From positions 1-33,388 of the forward strand of contig DVKR01000021.1 in NCBI GenBank assembly GCA_018715935.1: DNA of 33,388 bases, in the 5' to 3' direction. Each line of letters opens with the position of its first letter. Positions within the stretch are counted from its first letter, which is position 1. The stretch comes from Candidatus Aphodovivens excrementavium. GTDB lineage: Bacteria; Actinomycetota; Coriobacteriia; Coriobacteriales; Eggerthellaceae. The notes beneath the pieces were generated by a model that saw only the letters and a list, made by a program, of their open reading frames with translations, did not search any database and was not told where the DNA came from. This document shows positions 25,038 through 31,941 of the stretch, piece after piece. Both the position numbers and the translations under genes were made by a program.

Positions 25038-25315
25038 AGCGCACCCTCTTCAAACGGGTTGACAATTGGCACGCCCGGGCAATCGAAATCTTTCACATTG
25101 CGCGTTTCCGAGATTGCATCATGGCAAACGCGCGATGAGGCCATCATCAGATCCTCGATTTCAGGCATTTTTCCAGAAGAAATAGCAAAACGGTGCAACC
25201 GATCACATTCGCGCGCAACTTCAGGATCGAAAGAAACGGTTCTCGAAGAATACCCGTTTAAGATTATATCGATCGTCCCCAATCGCCTAGTTCGTCTTTT
25301 CCCCTCAGGAAGCAC
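25001..25315 (-). pseudogene. Truncated VapC/FitB-type PIN toxin
   Basis: The frame of 104 codons carries the C-terminal two-thirds of a VapC protein: LPEGKRRTRRL, the strand RTVSFDPEVARECDRL, EIEDLMMASSRVCHD (active-site acid), SETRNVKDF and GVPIVNPFEEG. Related residues continue upstream of the apparent GTG (GIATRV) but are cut by TGA, and the N-terminal strand with the first catalytic Asp is absent, as is any antitoxin. It overlaps the 3' end of the LuxR gene by 37 bases on the other strand. A decayed toxin is the best reading. Confidence 0.7.
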
Positions 25316-25355
25316 TCTTGTAGCAATCCCTCAAAAACGCGGTTCCGCTTTTCTG

Positions 25356-25871
25356 TCAGCAAGAGCGATCCCGGCTACGCACGCAGGTACAACCGAACTC
25401 AACATCTCCGGGTCGCTCGGCCGTCTGCCTGCCGCACGCGCGGCATTTCACCACCATCACATCTTGACCTTTTCGCACGCCGCGGATGATATCCACCAGA
25501 TCGTAGCCGTGCTCGTCGGCAAGCTGCTGAGCCTCTTCCCAAGTCGCATCGCGCTTTTCGGTGATAACGCCTTCTTCGATGAGCACGCTTCTGGGAACGC
25601 CGCGATCGATCATCTGCTGCACGGAGGAATCGTATAGCCCCCGAGCGTCTTCGTACCAGCTGCGCCAATAGCACGCGCGGCACACGGGCTCGCGGATGGC
25701 GTTCTTGTCAAGAATGTACTTGAGGCGATAGTGCGCCTCGACACCGCAAGCCGTGCAGGTGGTGAACAGGTACGCATCTTTTCTATAGCTGTGCCGAGGA
25801 GAATACTCTTGATTGAGGGCTAGCCCTCCTTCCGCCAAAATAGCATCGAGCTCTGCGTCGGTAAGCTTCAT
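25356..25871 (-). CDS. Treble-clef/zinc-ribbon protein of unknown function
   Basis: A 171-residue protein with two metal-binding modules: CTACGVEAHYR...VCRACYW (C-x2-C, about 24 residues, C-x2-C) at about residues 39-70, and CRACGRQTAERPGDVEFGCTC (C-x2-C-x12-C-x-C) near the C-terminus. This resembles proteins built of repeated treble-clef units, often annotated only as zinc-ribbon proteins; the short end after the second module suggests C-terminal truncation. ATG 25871 follows AAAGGAGCC. A copy of the last module's DNA is found at 26487-26537. A nucleic-acid-related role is possible but not shown. Confidence 0.75.
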   Translation of the reverse strand: MKLTDAELDAILAEGGLALNQEYSPRHSYRKDAYLFTTCTACGVEAHYRLKYILDKNAIREPVCRACYWRSWYEDARGLYDSSVQQMIDRGVPRSVLIEEGVITEKRDATWEEAQQLADEHGYDLVDIIRGVRKGQDVMVVKCRACGRQTAERPGDVEFGCTCVRSRDRSC

Positions 25872-26082
25872 AGCTGGCTCCTTTCTGATTGGAAACATGA
25901 TACCGCCCAGTTAGTCATCGTCCGCAAACGCCTTTCCAGCCGCTTGTGAATGAGTCACGCCGCAGAATGAAACCGCGAGAGGTGGCTGAGGAGACAGGAG
26001 CTTACACCCCTTTTCGCACGACCCTTTACAACGCTTGCCACACCGCTTTTCACGCGGCAATGCCATTAGTGCGAGGCGAAAA

Positions 26083-26111
26083 CGCGAAAAAGCGCACGCC
26101 TCTTTTTCGCG
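26083..26111. other. Perfect 10-bp hairpin
   Basis: Arms CGCGAAAAAG (26083-26092) and CTTTTTCGCG (26102-26111) with a 9-base loop. The A/T half of each arm could serve as a weak terminator in either direction, but there is no external T-tract. Confidence 0.5.
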
Positions 26112-26130
26112 CTGGATCGGCCCAAGAAGG

Positions 26131-26365
26131 GCTGCGGACAAAACCCGCATTCCCCTGCCTCTCAGTCCGCGCCCGAAGGATTGCCCCGCGTTAGGATGAG
26201 CGGCGCAGCGGCCGTCCCCAAAACCGCGACCAAAGACCAAGAGACAAAGCCCGCATTCCCTGGCTCCGTCGAGCTATATTCCCAAAAACTGCGGGACAAA
26301 TCCCGCAGTCCTTGGGCTTCCGAACGATCCGCAAAGGGATGCGGGGCAAACCCCTTGATCCCCCG
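26131..26365. repeat. Degenerate dispersed hairpin repeat, four copies
   Basis: Copies share (G)CGGGACAAATCCCGC followed by ATTCCC/AGTCCTTGG, at about 26134, 26240, 26290 and 26341, spaced about 100, 50 and 50 bases. The third is a perfect 9-bp stem (ACTGCGGGA, loop CAAA, TCCCGCAGT, 26288-26309); the first and fourth keep shorter stems, the second has lost its stem. Confidence 0.55.
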
Positions 26366-26371
26366 CTTCGG

Positions 26372-26480
26372 ACGGAACAACGCTCGTTCGGGCGGCGAGA
26401 CGGCTCTTCTATCGGAACGACGGCCACTCGGGCGACGAGACGGCTCTTCGATCGGAACGACGGCCGCTCGAGCAGGGCGG
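26372..26480. repeat. 40-bp tandem repeat, about 2.7 copies
   Basis: Units start at 26372, 26412 and 26452 with CGGAACRACG near the front and GAGACGGCTCTTC near the end; the second and third units match at nearly every base over their shared length. Confidence 0.75.
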
Positions 26481-26486
26481 CGGTCC

Positions 26487-26537
26487 CTACCTGCGCACGC
26501 AGGTACGCCCGAACATTACATCTCCGGGTCGCTCGGC
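26487..26537 (-). pseudogene. Copy of the 3' end of the treble-clef gene
   Basis: Minus-strand codons read AERPGDVMFGRTCVRR and then TAG, matching AERPGDVEFGCTCVR of the intact gene at 25356-25871; one metal-binding Cys is now Arg. Base-level similarity spans about 50 nucleotides. It lies directly after the LysR stop codon. Confidence 0.65.
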
Positions 26538-26540
26538 TGC

Positions 26541-27431
26541 TTACAGGGCGGCGGCGCTGATTTCGTCCACCAGGGAGAGAAGCGCAGGGGTTTCGCGCAC
26601 CCTATCCCAAACAACCCTGACGCTAAACGGGGGGACTTCGGATTTCAGCGAGATTTTCTGCAGGCCGTCTTGGTTCATGAACTCAAACACATGCCCGTAG
26701 GTTATGACCGCCTTGCTGCTGCACATCAGCAGCGTTTCGAGCGTGAGGATATTCGAATGGAACTTCCTCTCGCTTCGCATCGACTCCTCGAGCCCCAGCA
26801 GCTTCCTCAGCGCGCTCGACTCTGGCGCGTCAAGCCCGCGATACGGGAAAATCACATCGTCGCGCGAAACAAGATCGTCGATGCGCACGCGGTCGTACGC
26901 ACAAAGCTCATGCCCGGCAGGAGCGATAACACATATCTCATCTGGGACGATTTCCCGCGATCCATACCTCTCGGGAAAGGCAAAAACGCCTGTGGTGACG
27001 GCGACGTCCAACTTTCCCTTCAGCAACGCCGAAATGATGTCCTCTATCTCCATGGCCTTGAATTCCACGGTAACGTTCTGATGCTTTACGCGAAACGCCG
27101 ACAACGCCTCGTTCAAAAAGCCTTTCGTGGCGCAATACAAATACCCCAGCCTGATCTTGCTGCCCTCGCCATCGGCAGGCTGTTTGATGCGCGACAGAGC
27201 CTTATCGTAATCGTTTAAAAGCCGCTTTACATCGGGAAGGAACCGCTCCCCCACCAACGTGAGCTCGATGCCGTTTGAGGTTCTCAGAAACAACGTAACG
27301 CCCAGCTCTTTCTCGAGCGCAGCGATATGCTTGCTCATGGTCGATTGCGTTACGTAGAAATTCTTCGCAGATGACGAAAAGCTGCGCGTCTGCGCAAGAT
27401 CGTAGAACTCTCTGAGCACTTCGATATTCAA
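26541..27431 (-). CDS. LysR-family transcriptional regulator, divergent from system B
   Basis: A 296-residue LysR protein. The winged HTH is at residues 1-60 (LREFYDLAQTRSFSSSAKNF, TQSTMSKHIAALEKELG, LFLRTSNGIELT), followed by a LysR substrate domain beginning KIRLGYLYCATKG, a split periplasmic-binding-protein-like ligand pocket. The start is TTG 27431 with AGGAGAGG seven bases upstream; the upstream extension to 27611 is repetitive and rejected. It is transcribed away from the system B large-subunit gene across a 616-base gap, the usual arrangement for a LysR activator of the divergent operon. A ligand related to the enzyme substrate is likely (inference). Confidence 0.9.
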   Translation of the reverse strand: MNIEVLREFYDLAQTRSFSSSAKNFYVTQSTMSKHIAALEKELGVTLFLRTSNGIELTLVGERFLPDVKRLLNDYDKALSRIKQPADGEGSKIRLGYLYCATKGFLNEALSAFRVKHQNVTVEFKAMEIEDIISALLKGKLDVAVTTGVFAFPERYGSREIVPDEICVIAPAGHELCAYDRVRIDDLVSRDDVIFPYRGLDAPESSALRKLLGLEESMRSERKFHSNILTLETLLMCSSKAVITYGHVFEFMNQDGLQKISLKSEVPPFSVRVVWDRVRETPALLSLVDEISAAAL

Positions 27432-27477
27432 GATCGCGCCTCTCCTCGTCACTTCGCACCTGCACTGCCTGGGGGTG

Positions 27478-27605
27478 TTTCGGCCCGCGCTGCGCGCAGC
27501 CTGGCAGCGTTTCGGTCCGCCTCGCGCCCGCGCAGCCTTGCGACGCCCGAACCAATTTGCGCGCTCTGCGCCGCTTCGGCCCGCATTGCGCGCTCCGCGC
27601 CGCTC
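27478..27605. repeat. GC-rich imperfect repeats of about 31-32 bases
   Basis: TTTCGG(C/T)CCGC recurs at 27478 and 27510, and TTGCGCGCTCYGCGCCGC occurs at about 27556 and 27586. Together they form about four degenerate units in the LysR 5' leader. Confidence 0.45.
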
Positions 27606-27636
27606 AAACACGCAAAGGGGTAGTCAGCTTTGTCCT

Positions 27637-27711
27637 AGGGTATTCCAATTCCCTCAAGCGCTACCTCCCCATTTGCTAGGAAAATTATACGTGTAGACAG
27701 GGGATAGTCGA
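27637..27711 (-). promoter_or_regulatory. Candidate LysR promoter and dyad operator
   Basis: On the minus strand, TCGACT (27711-27706), a 16-base spacer and a consensus TATAAT (27689-27684). About 30 bases further lies the imperfect dyad AGGGTATTCCAATTCCCT (27637-27654; halves agree at 7 of 9 positions), a plausible LysR binding site shared with the divergent operon. Confidence 0.4.
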
Positions 27712-28047
27712 GCGGAACAAAGCGTCCTCATGCAGCGAAGACCGGCGATGCGGCAGTGCTGCGCGGCGCGGCAGCACCGGATTGCGAAGCTCAGGAGAGC
27801 GGTACGGGGGAATTGGACGGCGAAGCGGTACGGGATAGCATGGCGCGGCGGGCGCAGCAGGCACAACAGGCACGGCGCAGCGCGGAGCTGAGCGGCGGGC
27901 GCGGCAGGCGCAGCGCCGGACGGCGAAGCAGCAACCGAACCACCCCGCGGCGCACCGCACCGCAACAGACCCAACGCGGCAAGGCAAGCAGACCGAAAGG
28001 CAAGGCGATACATCAAGACGAGCGAGAACGAAAGGAAAGGAGCAGGT

Positions 28048-30447
28048 ATGAGAACGAAGGCAGTCGAGAGCAAGCCGACGACGAAAGCCGACGGCACCGA
28101 GCAGAAAAGCGCGAAGAACTTCTTCGGCGGATCGGGAACGCACAAAAACGACGTCCCCCAAGACGACCCGACCGGCAGGCTTTGCCAATGGGAGGAAGAC
28201 GGGATGACCGTCTACCGCACCAACGCGCGCACGGCGCCGGGCTGCCACAACAACTGCGGCCTGCTCGTGTACGTGAAAGACGGCGTTATCGACCACATCG
28301 AAGGCGACCCGGAAAACCCCCACAACCAGGGCAGATTGTGCGTTCGCTGCCTTGCTGCGAAAGAGGTCGTCTACCACAAAGACCGCGTGCTCTACCCTAT
28401 GAAACGCGCACGCGAGCACCGCGGCGAAGACAAATGGGAGCGCATCACCTGGGATGAGGCGATGGACATCGTCTACGACAAGATGATGGGAATCATCAAA
28501 GAGTACGGCGCGCAGTCCATTTTCGTGCACCAGGGCACCGGCCGCGACATCAACGGCTACACGGGCATCTTCGCCCACACGTTCGGCACGCCCAACAAAG
28601 GCATGGGCCTGCTGGCAGGCCAGTCGTGTTACGCGCCGCGCTTTTTCAGCACGTCGCTCAAGATCGGCGATTTCTTCATCTGCGATTACGGTCAGTTCTT
28701 CCCCCAGCGCTACGACGACCCGCGCTTCACGCCGCCGGGATGCATCATGGTTTGGGGCAACAACCCCCTCGTCGCAAACTCCGACGGCTCTCTTGGCCAC
28801 TGGGTGGTCGAGTGCATGAAACGCGGCTCGAAGCTTTTGGTGGTCGACCCCAAGCTCACCTGGCTTGCCGGCAAAGCGGACGTGTGGGTGCCGCTGCGCC
28901 CGGGCACCGACACCGCTTTGGCCTTGGGCATGTGCAGGGTCATTCTCGAAGAAGGCCTTGAAGACAAGGAGTTCATCGACCTTTGGACCTACGGCTTCGA
29001 AGAGTGGAAAGCCGCCGTGGAAGAATACACACCCGAAAAAGTCGCCGAGATCTGCTGGATCGACCCCAAAGACGTTGTTAACGCGGCTCGCCTTGTGGGC
29101 AGCGCCGATTCCGCCTGCCTGCAGTGGGGCGTTGCGCTCGACCATCAGCCAAGCGGCTTCACAACGGGCATGGCGGCCTTCGATCTGCTTGCGCTTACCG
29201 GCAATTTCGAGAAGCCGGGCTCTATGGTCACCGCGCGTCCCTGCTTCGGCGTTGGAGAAACCTGGATGTCGGGCCAAGACTTCTTCGAGGAAATCCCCGA
29301 AAGCGAATGGGCTGCCTCGGAGGATCTGCGCATGAACGACTGGTACGGCCCTCTGCGCGCTATGGCCGCAGTCGCTCCCGACGAAGAGCTCAACGCGCTT
29401 CTGACCGGCGACCCCTACCCCATCAAGGCCGTGTGGCTTGAAACCTGCAACGTCACCGCCAACATGGGTGCCGAGGTCGACAAAATCATGCGCGGGCTCC
29501 AAGGCACCGAGTTCAACGTAACGGTGGACCTCTTCATGACCCCCACCGCCATGGCAACCGCAGATCTTTTCCTGCCTGCCTGCACGTTCTTCGAGCGCAT
29601 CGGCCTTACCGGCCACCAGCCCTATCAGCTCGGCGCCATCCAGCAGTGCATCCAGCCCTTAGGCGAGTCGAAGTCGGACATGCAAATCCTCATGTACGTC
29701 ATGGACCGCTTCTACGGCTCGGAGAACCTGCCCTGGAAAGACCGCGACAACATCGAGGGGTTCTTCGATTACATCCTGCGCAAGACCCCCTTCACCTACG
29801 ACGACATGCGCCAGCGCACCTGGGCATACCCGCCCTTCGAGTACGACAAGATGCGCTCGGGGAAAATACGGCCCGACGGCGGCGCCGGTTTCAACACCGC
29901 CTACGGGCGCTACAACTTCTACGTGAACTTCATGCAGCAGTTCGACCTCAACCCGCTCGCGGTGTTCGATGAGCCTTACGAAAGCCCGGTGACCACGCCC
30001 GACCTGTACGAGGAATACCCGCTCATCCTGGTGACGGGCGTTCGCAAATGGGGTCTGTTCCATTCCGAGCATCGCCAGTGCCCGTCTATGAGGCAGCTTC
30101 ACCCCCGCGCCACCTCGTACCTCAACAGCAAAACGGCGACGAAATACGGCGTGGAGACGGGCGACCGCATCCTTATCGAAAACAGGTACGGCTCGTGCAC
30201 CCAACATGTCGAGATCGACGACTGCATCAAAGACGACATGCTCTACGTCGACCACGGCTGGTGGTATCCGGAACGCGCCTGCGACGACGGCACCTACTTC
30301 GGCGTTATGGAGGAAAACATCAACAGATGCCTCCCGATGACTCCTGGAAAAACGGGTCTGGGCTGCTCGTACAAGACGCAGCTTTGCAAGATCACCAAGG
30401 TGCCGGAAGACTACGTTGTCGAGTTCCCCGAAAACATCAAGCACTAG
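28048..30447 (+). CDS. Molybdopterin (bis-MGD) oxidoreductase large subunit, system B; dehydroxylase/transhydroxylase-like
   Basis: A 799-residue paralogue of the system A large subunit, with a hydrophilic N-terminal extension of about 32 residues and no Tat signal. Fe-S motif: Cys66-x3-Cys70-x27-Cys98-x2-Cys101, again without the first canonical cysteine (Ala63). GQSCYAPR (Cys194) is the candidate Mo/W ligand region. Cofactor segments IMVWGNNPLVANSDGS and KLLVVDPKLTW and the C-terminal VTGVRKWGLFHSEHR are conserved. ATG 28048 follows AAAGGAG. It is co-transcribed with the small Fe-S subunit 17 bases downstream. Likely activity: reductive removal or transfer of a hydroxyl on an aromatic substrate (inference from family members such as catechol dehydroxylases); the substrate is unknown and probably differs from system A. 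Confidence 0.9.
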   Translation: MRTKAVESKPTTKADGTEQKSAKNFFGGSGTHKNDVPQDDPTGRLCQWEEDGMTVYRTNARTAPGCHNNCGLLVYVKDGVIDHIEGDPENPHNQGRLCVRCLAAKEVVYHKDRVLYPMKRAREHRGEDKWERITWDEAMDIVYDKMMGIIKEYGAQSIFVHQGTGRDINGYTGIFAHTFGTPNKGMGLLAGQSCYAPRFFSTSLKIGDFFICDYGQFFPQRYDDPRFTPPGCIMVWGNNPLVANSDGSLGHWVVECMKRGSKLLVVDPKLTWLAGKADVWVPLRPGTDTALALGMCRVILEEGLEDKEFIDLWTYGFEEWKAAVEEYTPEKVAEICWIDPKDVVNAARLVGSADSACLQWGVALDHQPSGFTTGMAAFDLLALTGNFEKPGSMVTARPCFGVGETWMSGQDFFEEIPESEWAASEDLRMNDWYGPLRAMAAVAPDEELNALLTGDPYPIKAVWLETCNVTANMGAEVDKIMRGLQGTEFNVTVDLFMTPTAMATADLFLPACTFFERIGLTGHQPYQLGAIQQCIQPLGESKSDMQILMYVMDRFYGSENLPWKDRDNIEGFFDYILRKTPFTYDDMRQRTWAYPPFEYDKMRSGKIRPDGGAGFNTAYGRYNFYVNFMQQFDLNPLAVFDEPYESPVTTPDLYEEYPLILVTGVRKWGLFHSEHRQCPSMRQLHPRATSYLNSKTATKYGVETGDRILIENRYGSCTQHVEIDDCIKDDMLYVDHGWWYPERACDDGTYFGVMEENINRCLPMTPGKTGLGCSYKTQLCKITKVPEDYVVEFPENIKH

Positions 30448-30464
30448 CGCGCGAGGAGAAGATC

Positions 30465-30809
30465 ATGGATTACGGTTTGCTTATTGACTACAAGTGGTGC
30501 TGCGGGTGCCATACCTGCGAAATTGCCTGCCAGCAGGCGCACGAGGGCTATGCGCCAACGGAAATCGGCGAGCAGGGCAAGTTCGGAATCAAGCTGTTCC
30601 AAATCGGGCCGTTCGATTTAGGAAACAAGAAATACCAATACGAATGGCTGCCGGTTCCCACGTCGTTTTGCGACCTCTGCGCCGACAGGACGGCAAAGGG
30701 CAAGCTTCCCACGTGCGTCAAGCACTGCCAAGACGCCTGCATCAAGTACGGCCCTGTTGAGGAGCTCGCCAAAGAGCTCAAGTCGGACCACATGGCGCTG
30801 TTCCGATAG
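30465..30809 (+). CDS. Small 2x[4Fe-4S] electron-transfer subunit of system B
   Basis: A 114-residue protein with two clusters' worth of cysteines: Cys12-x2-Cys15-x2-Cys18-x3-Cys22 and Cys69-x2-Cys72-x11-Cys84-x3-Cys88; Cys13 is extra. The order (GLLIDYKWCCGCHTCEIAC ... FCDLCADRTAKGKLPTCVKHC) closely mirrors the system A subunit. It should deliver electrons to the large subunit. ATG 30465 has GAGGAG six bases upstream. No membrane anchor subunit is encoded next to it, so the electron donor must be a soluble or distantly encoded carrier. Confidence 0.92.
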   Translation: MDYGLLIDYKWCCGCHTCEIACQQAHEGYAPTEIGEQGKFGIKLFQIGPFDLGNKKYQYEWLPVPTSFCDLCADRTAKGKLPTCVKHCQDACIKYGPVEELAKELKSDHMALFR

Positions 30810-30832
30810 CGCGACGAGAGCCACGGGCGTGC

Positions 30833-30865
30833 CGGGCGCCGAGGGTCGCAAGCCCTCGGCGCCCG
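30833..30865. terminator. Strong hairpin between convergent genes
   Basis: Perfect 13-bp stem (CGGGCGCCGAGGG at 30833-30845, CCCTCGGCGCCCG at 30853-30865) with a 7-base loop between system B and the convergent LysR gene. No T-run, so termination efficiency is uncertain; CTCGGC repeats follow to about 30925. Confidence 0.55.
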
Positions 30866-30926
30866 ACGCTCGGCCCTCGGCTCCGCCACTCGGCTCCGGC
30901 GCCCGTCCCCGGAGCCCGACCCTCGG

Positions 30927-31814
30927 CTACCCCTTCGAAGCCGTCTTCTGGGCCGCTTGATAGAGCTTCATCGCCTGCGAGTTGGGATGCTTGGGGAAGA
31001 TGAGTCCGTAGGGCATGCTATACGTCTCGGCAAACGGAACGCACACGAGGTCGGAATGGATGTCTTCCCACATTTCGAACGTTACGATAGCGCGCTGGTT
31101 GATCTCGCAGTCGGCGAACAGTTCCATCGTGTAGAAGGGAACCTCGGTGATGCGATTTGCCCCCAACGACGAGAGATACAGGTGAGCGGCGTCGAAATCG
31201 GCGGACACCCCTTGCTTCATCGTGACCAAATCCAAGTCGCGAAGCATGGCGGCATCAACGACCTCGGAGGTTGCCGCCTTGAGCGATTTCGGCAAAGCGA
31301 GACAGAACGGAATGCGCACGAGCTCGAGAAACATGCATCGATCCCGATAGAGCTCAGACATATAGAGCCCCTCCATCACGTCGTAGGAAACCCCCAGACC
31401 ACGCAGATAGTTCCCCGGCTCGACGCCCGCGCTTTCAAGCGAAATGATGTCGATGCGGGTTCCGGGCGCATCCTCAATCATGCGCGACCAGATCCCCGGC
31501 AGAAGACGGCACTTCATCAGAAGCGACGTTGCCACACGTATGGGGCCTTCGCCCTGCTGGATATGACGCGCTCGCGCCACCGCCTCATCGCATCGCCGCA
31601 CGATGTCAACCGCGTCTCGGTACAACGACTCCCCCGCTTCGGTAAGCTTGATGCCCCGAGGTCCGCGCTCAAACAGCTCGATGCCAAGACGCTGCTCAAG
31701 GAGATCTATCTGCTGTATAAGCGAGGACGGCGCGATGTAGAGCGCGCGGGCGGCTTTGGTGAAGCTTCCCGCATTCGCCGCCTCGATGAACGATTTGATG
31801 TGACGCGAATACAC
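30927..31814 (-). CDS. LysR-family transcriptional regulator, divergent from the OxlT-like MFS
   Basis: A 295-residue LysR protein: HTH in residues 1-60 (IKSFIEAANAGSFTKAARAL, APSSLIQQIDLLEQRLG, LFERGPRGIKLTEAGE), then an effector domain from IRVATSLLMKCRLLPG. It is not a close copy of the LysR at 26541. Start GTG 31814 behind AAAGGAG. It is divergent from the MFS gene across 127 bases with several dyads, so the MFS gene is its most likely target; system B may also be in its regulon (inference). Confidence 0.92.
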   Translation of the reverse strand: MYSRHIKSFIEAANAGSFTKAARALYIAPSSLIQQIDLLEQRLGIELFERGPRGIKLTEAGESLYRDAVDIVRRCDEAVARARHIQQGEGPIRVATSLLMKCRLLPGIWSRMIEDAPGTRIDIISLESAGVEPGNYLRGLGVSYDVMEGLYMSELYRDRCMFLELVRIPFCLALPKSLKAATSEVVDAAMLRDLDLVTMKQGVSADFDAAHLYLSSLGANRITEVPFYTMELFADCEINQRAIVTFEMWEDIHSDLVCVPFAETYSMPYGLIFPKHPNSQAMKLYQAAQKTASKG

Positions 31815-31831
31815 AGCCGCTCCTTTGTGTA

Positions 31832-31904
31832 AGGTTTTAACCTAACATAGCTATAGGAAAATACTCGATCAATCGCGCATTATACCAACTATCATAAGGC
31901 TATG
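31832..31904. promoter_or_regulatory. Divergent LysR/MFS control region
   Basis: Contains the dyad AGGTTTTAACCT (31832-31843), the palindrome ATAGCTAT (31847-31854), inverted partners CATAGC (31846-31851) and GCTATG (31899-31904), and a minus-strand extended -10, TGGTATAAT (ending 31879), for the LysR gene. The dyads are plausible LysR sites. Confidence 0.45.
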
Positions 31905-31941
31905 CTCTAAAGCGAAAACAGGGGTTTGAGGGGGTCTTGTT

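Larger units (their letters stand above)
25872..26540. other. Gene-poor decayed region
   Basis: About 670 bases with no supportable gene. It holds a perfect 10-bp hairpin (26083-26111), degenerate palindromic repeats (26131-26365), a 40-bp tandem repeat (26372-26480) and a gene-tail remnant (26487-26537). Open frames across it are short or repeat-derived. Confidence 0.6.
27432..28047. other. Divergent regulatory region between LysR and system B
   Basis: 616 bases without a supportable gene. The left part has GC-rich repeats, the centre (27,610-27,715) is AT-richer with a dyad and a minus-strand promoter, and the right 320 bases are a purine-rich, low-complexity leader (two copies of GCGGTACGGG, repeated GGCGAAGC and GCAGG) ahead of the system B ATG. 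Confidence 0.55.

Noticed and set aside
25379-26545. The two repeat arrays as a CRISPR
   Set aside because: Units are degenerate or directly abutting, without constant repeats separated by unique spacers of regular length, and no cas genes are near.
26181-27218. 345-codon plus-strand open frame across the repeats
   Set aside because: Starts in hairpin and tandem repeats and continues antisense to the LysR gene; no recognisable domain.
27756-28457. 233-codon plus-strand open frame before system B
   Set aside because: Low-complexity Arg/Ala/Gln sequence that runs into the enzyme gene in another frame; product of the purine-rich leader.
27685-29616. 643-codon minus-strand open frame opposite the system B large subunit
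   Set aside because: Antisense shadow of a high-GC gene; no domain signature, while the plus strand encodes a clear bis-MGD enzyme.
30833-30865. Hairpin as an attachment site or origin
   Set aside because: It lies between convergent genes with no integrase or replication gene nearby; transcript end or mRNA stabiliser is simpler.
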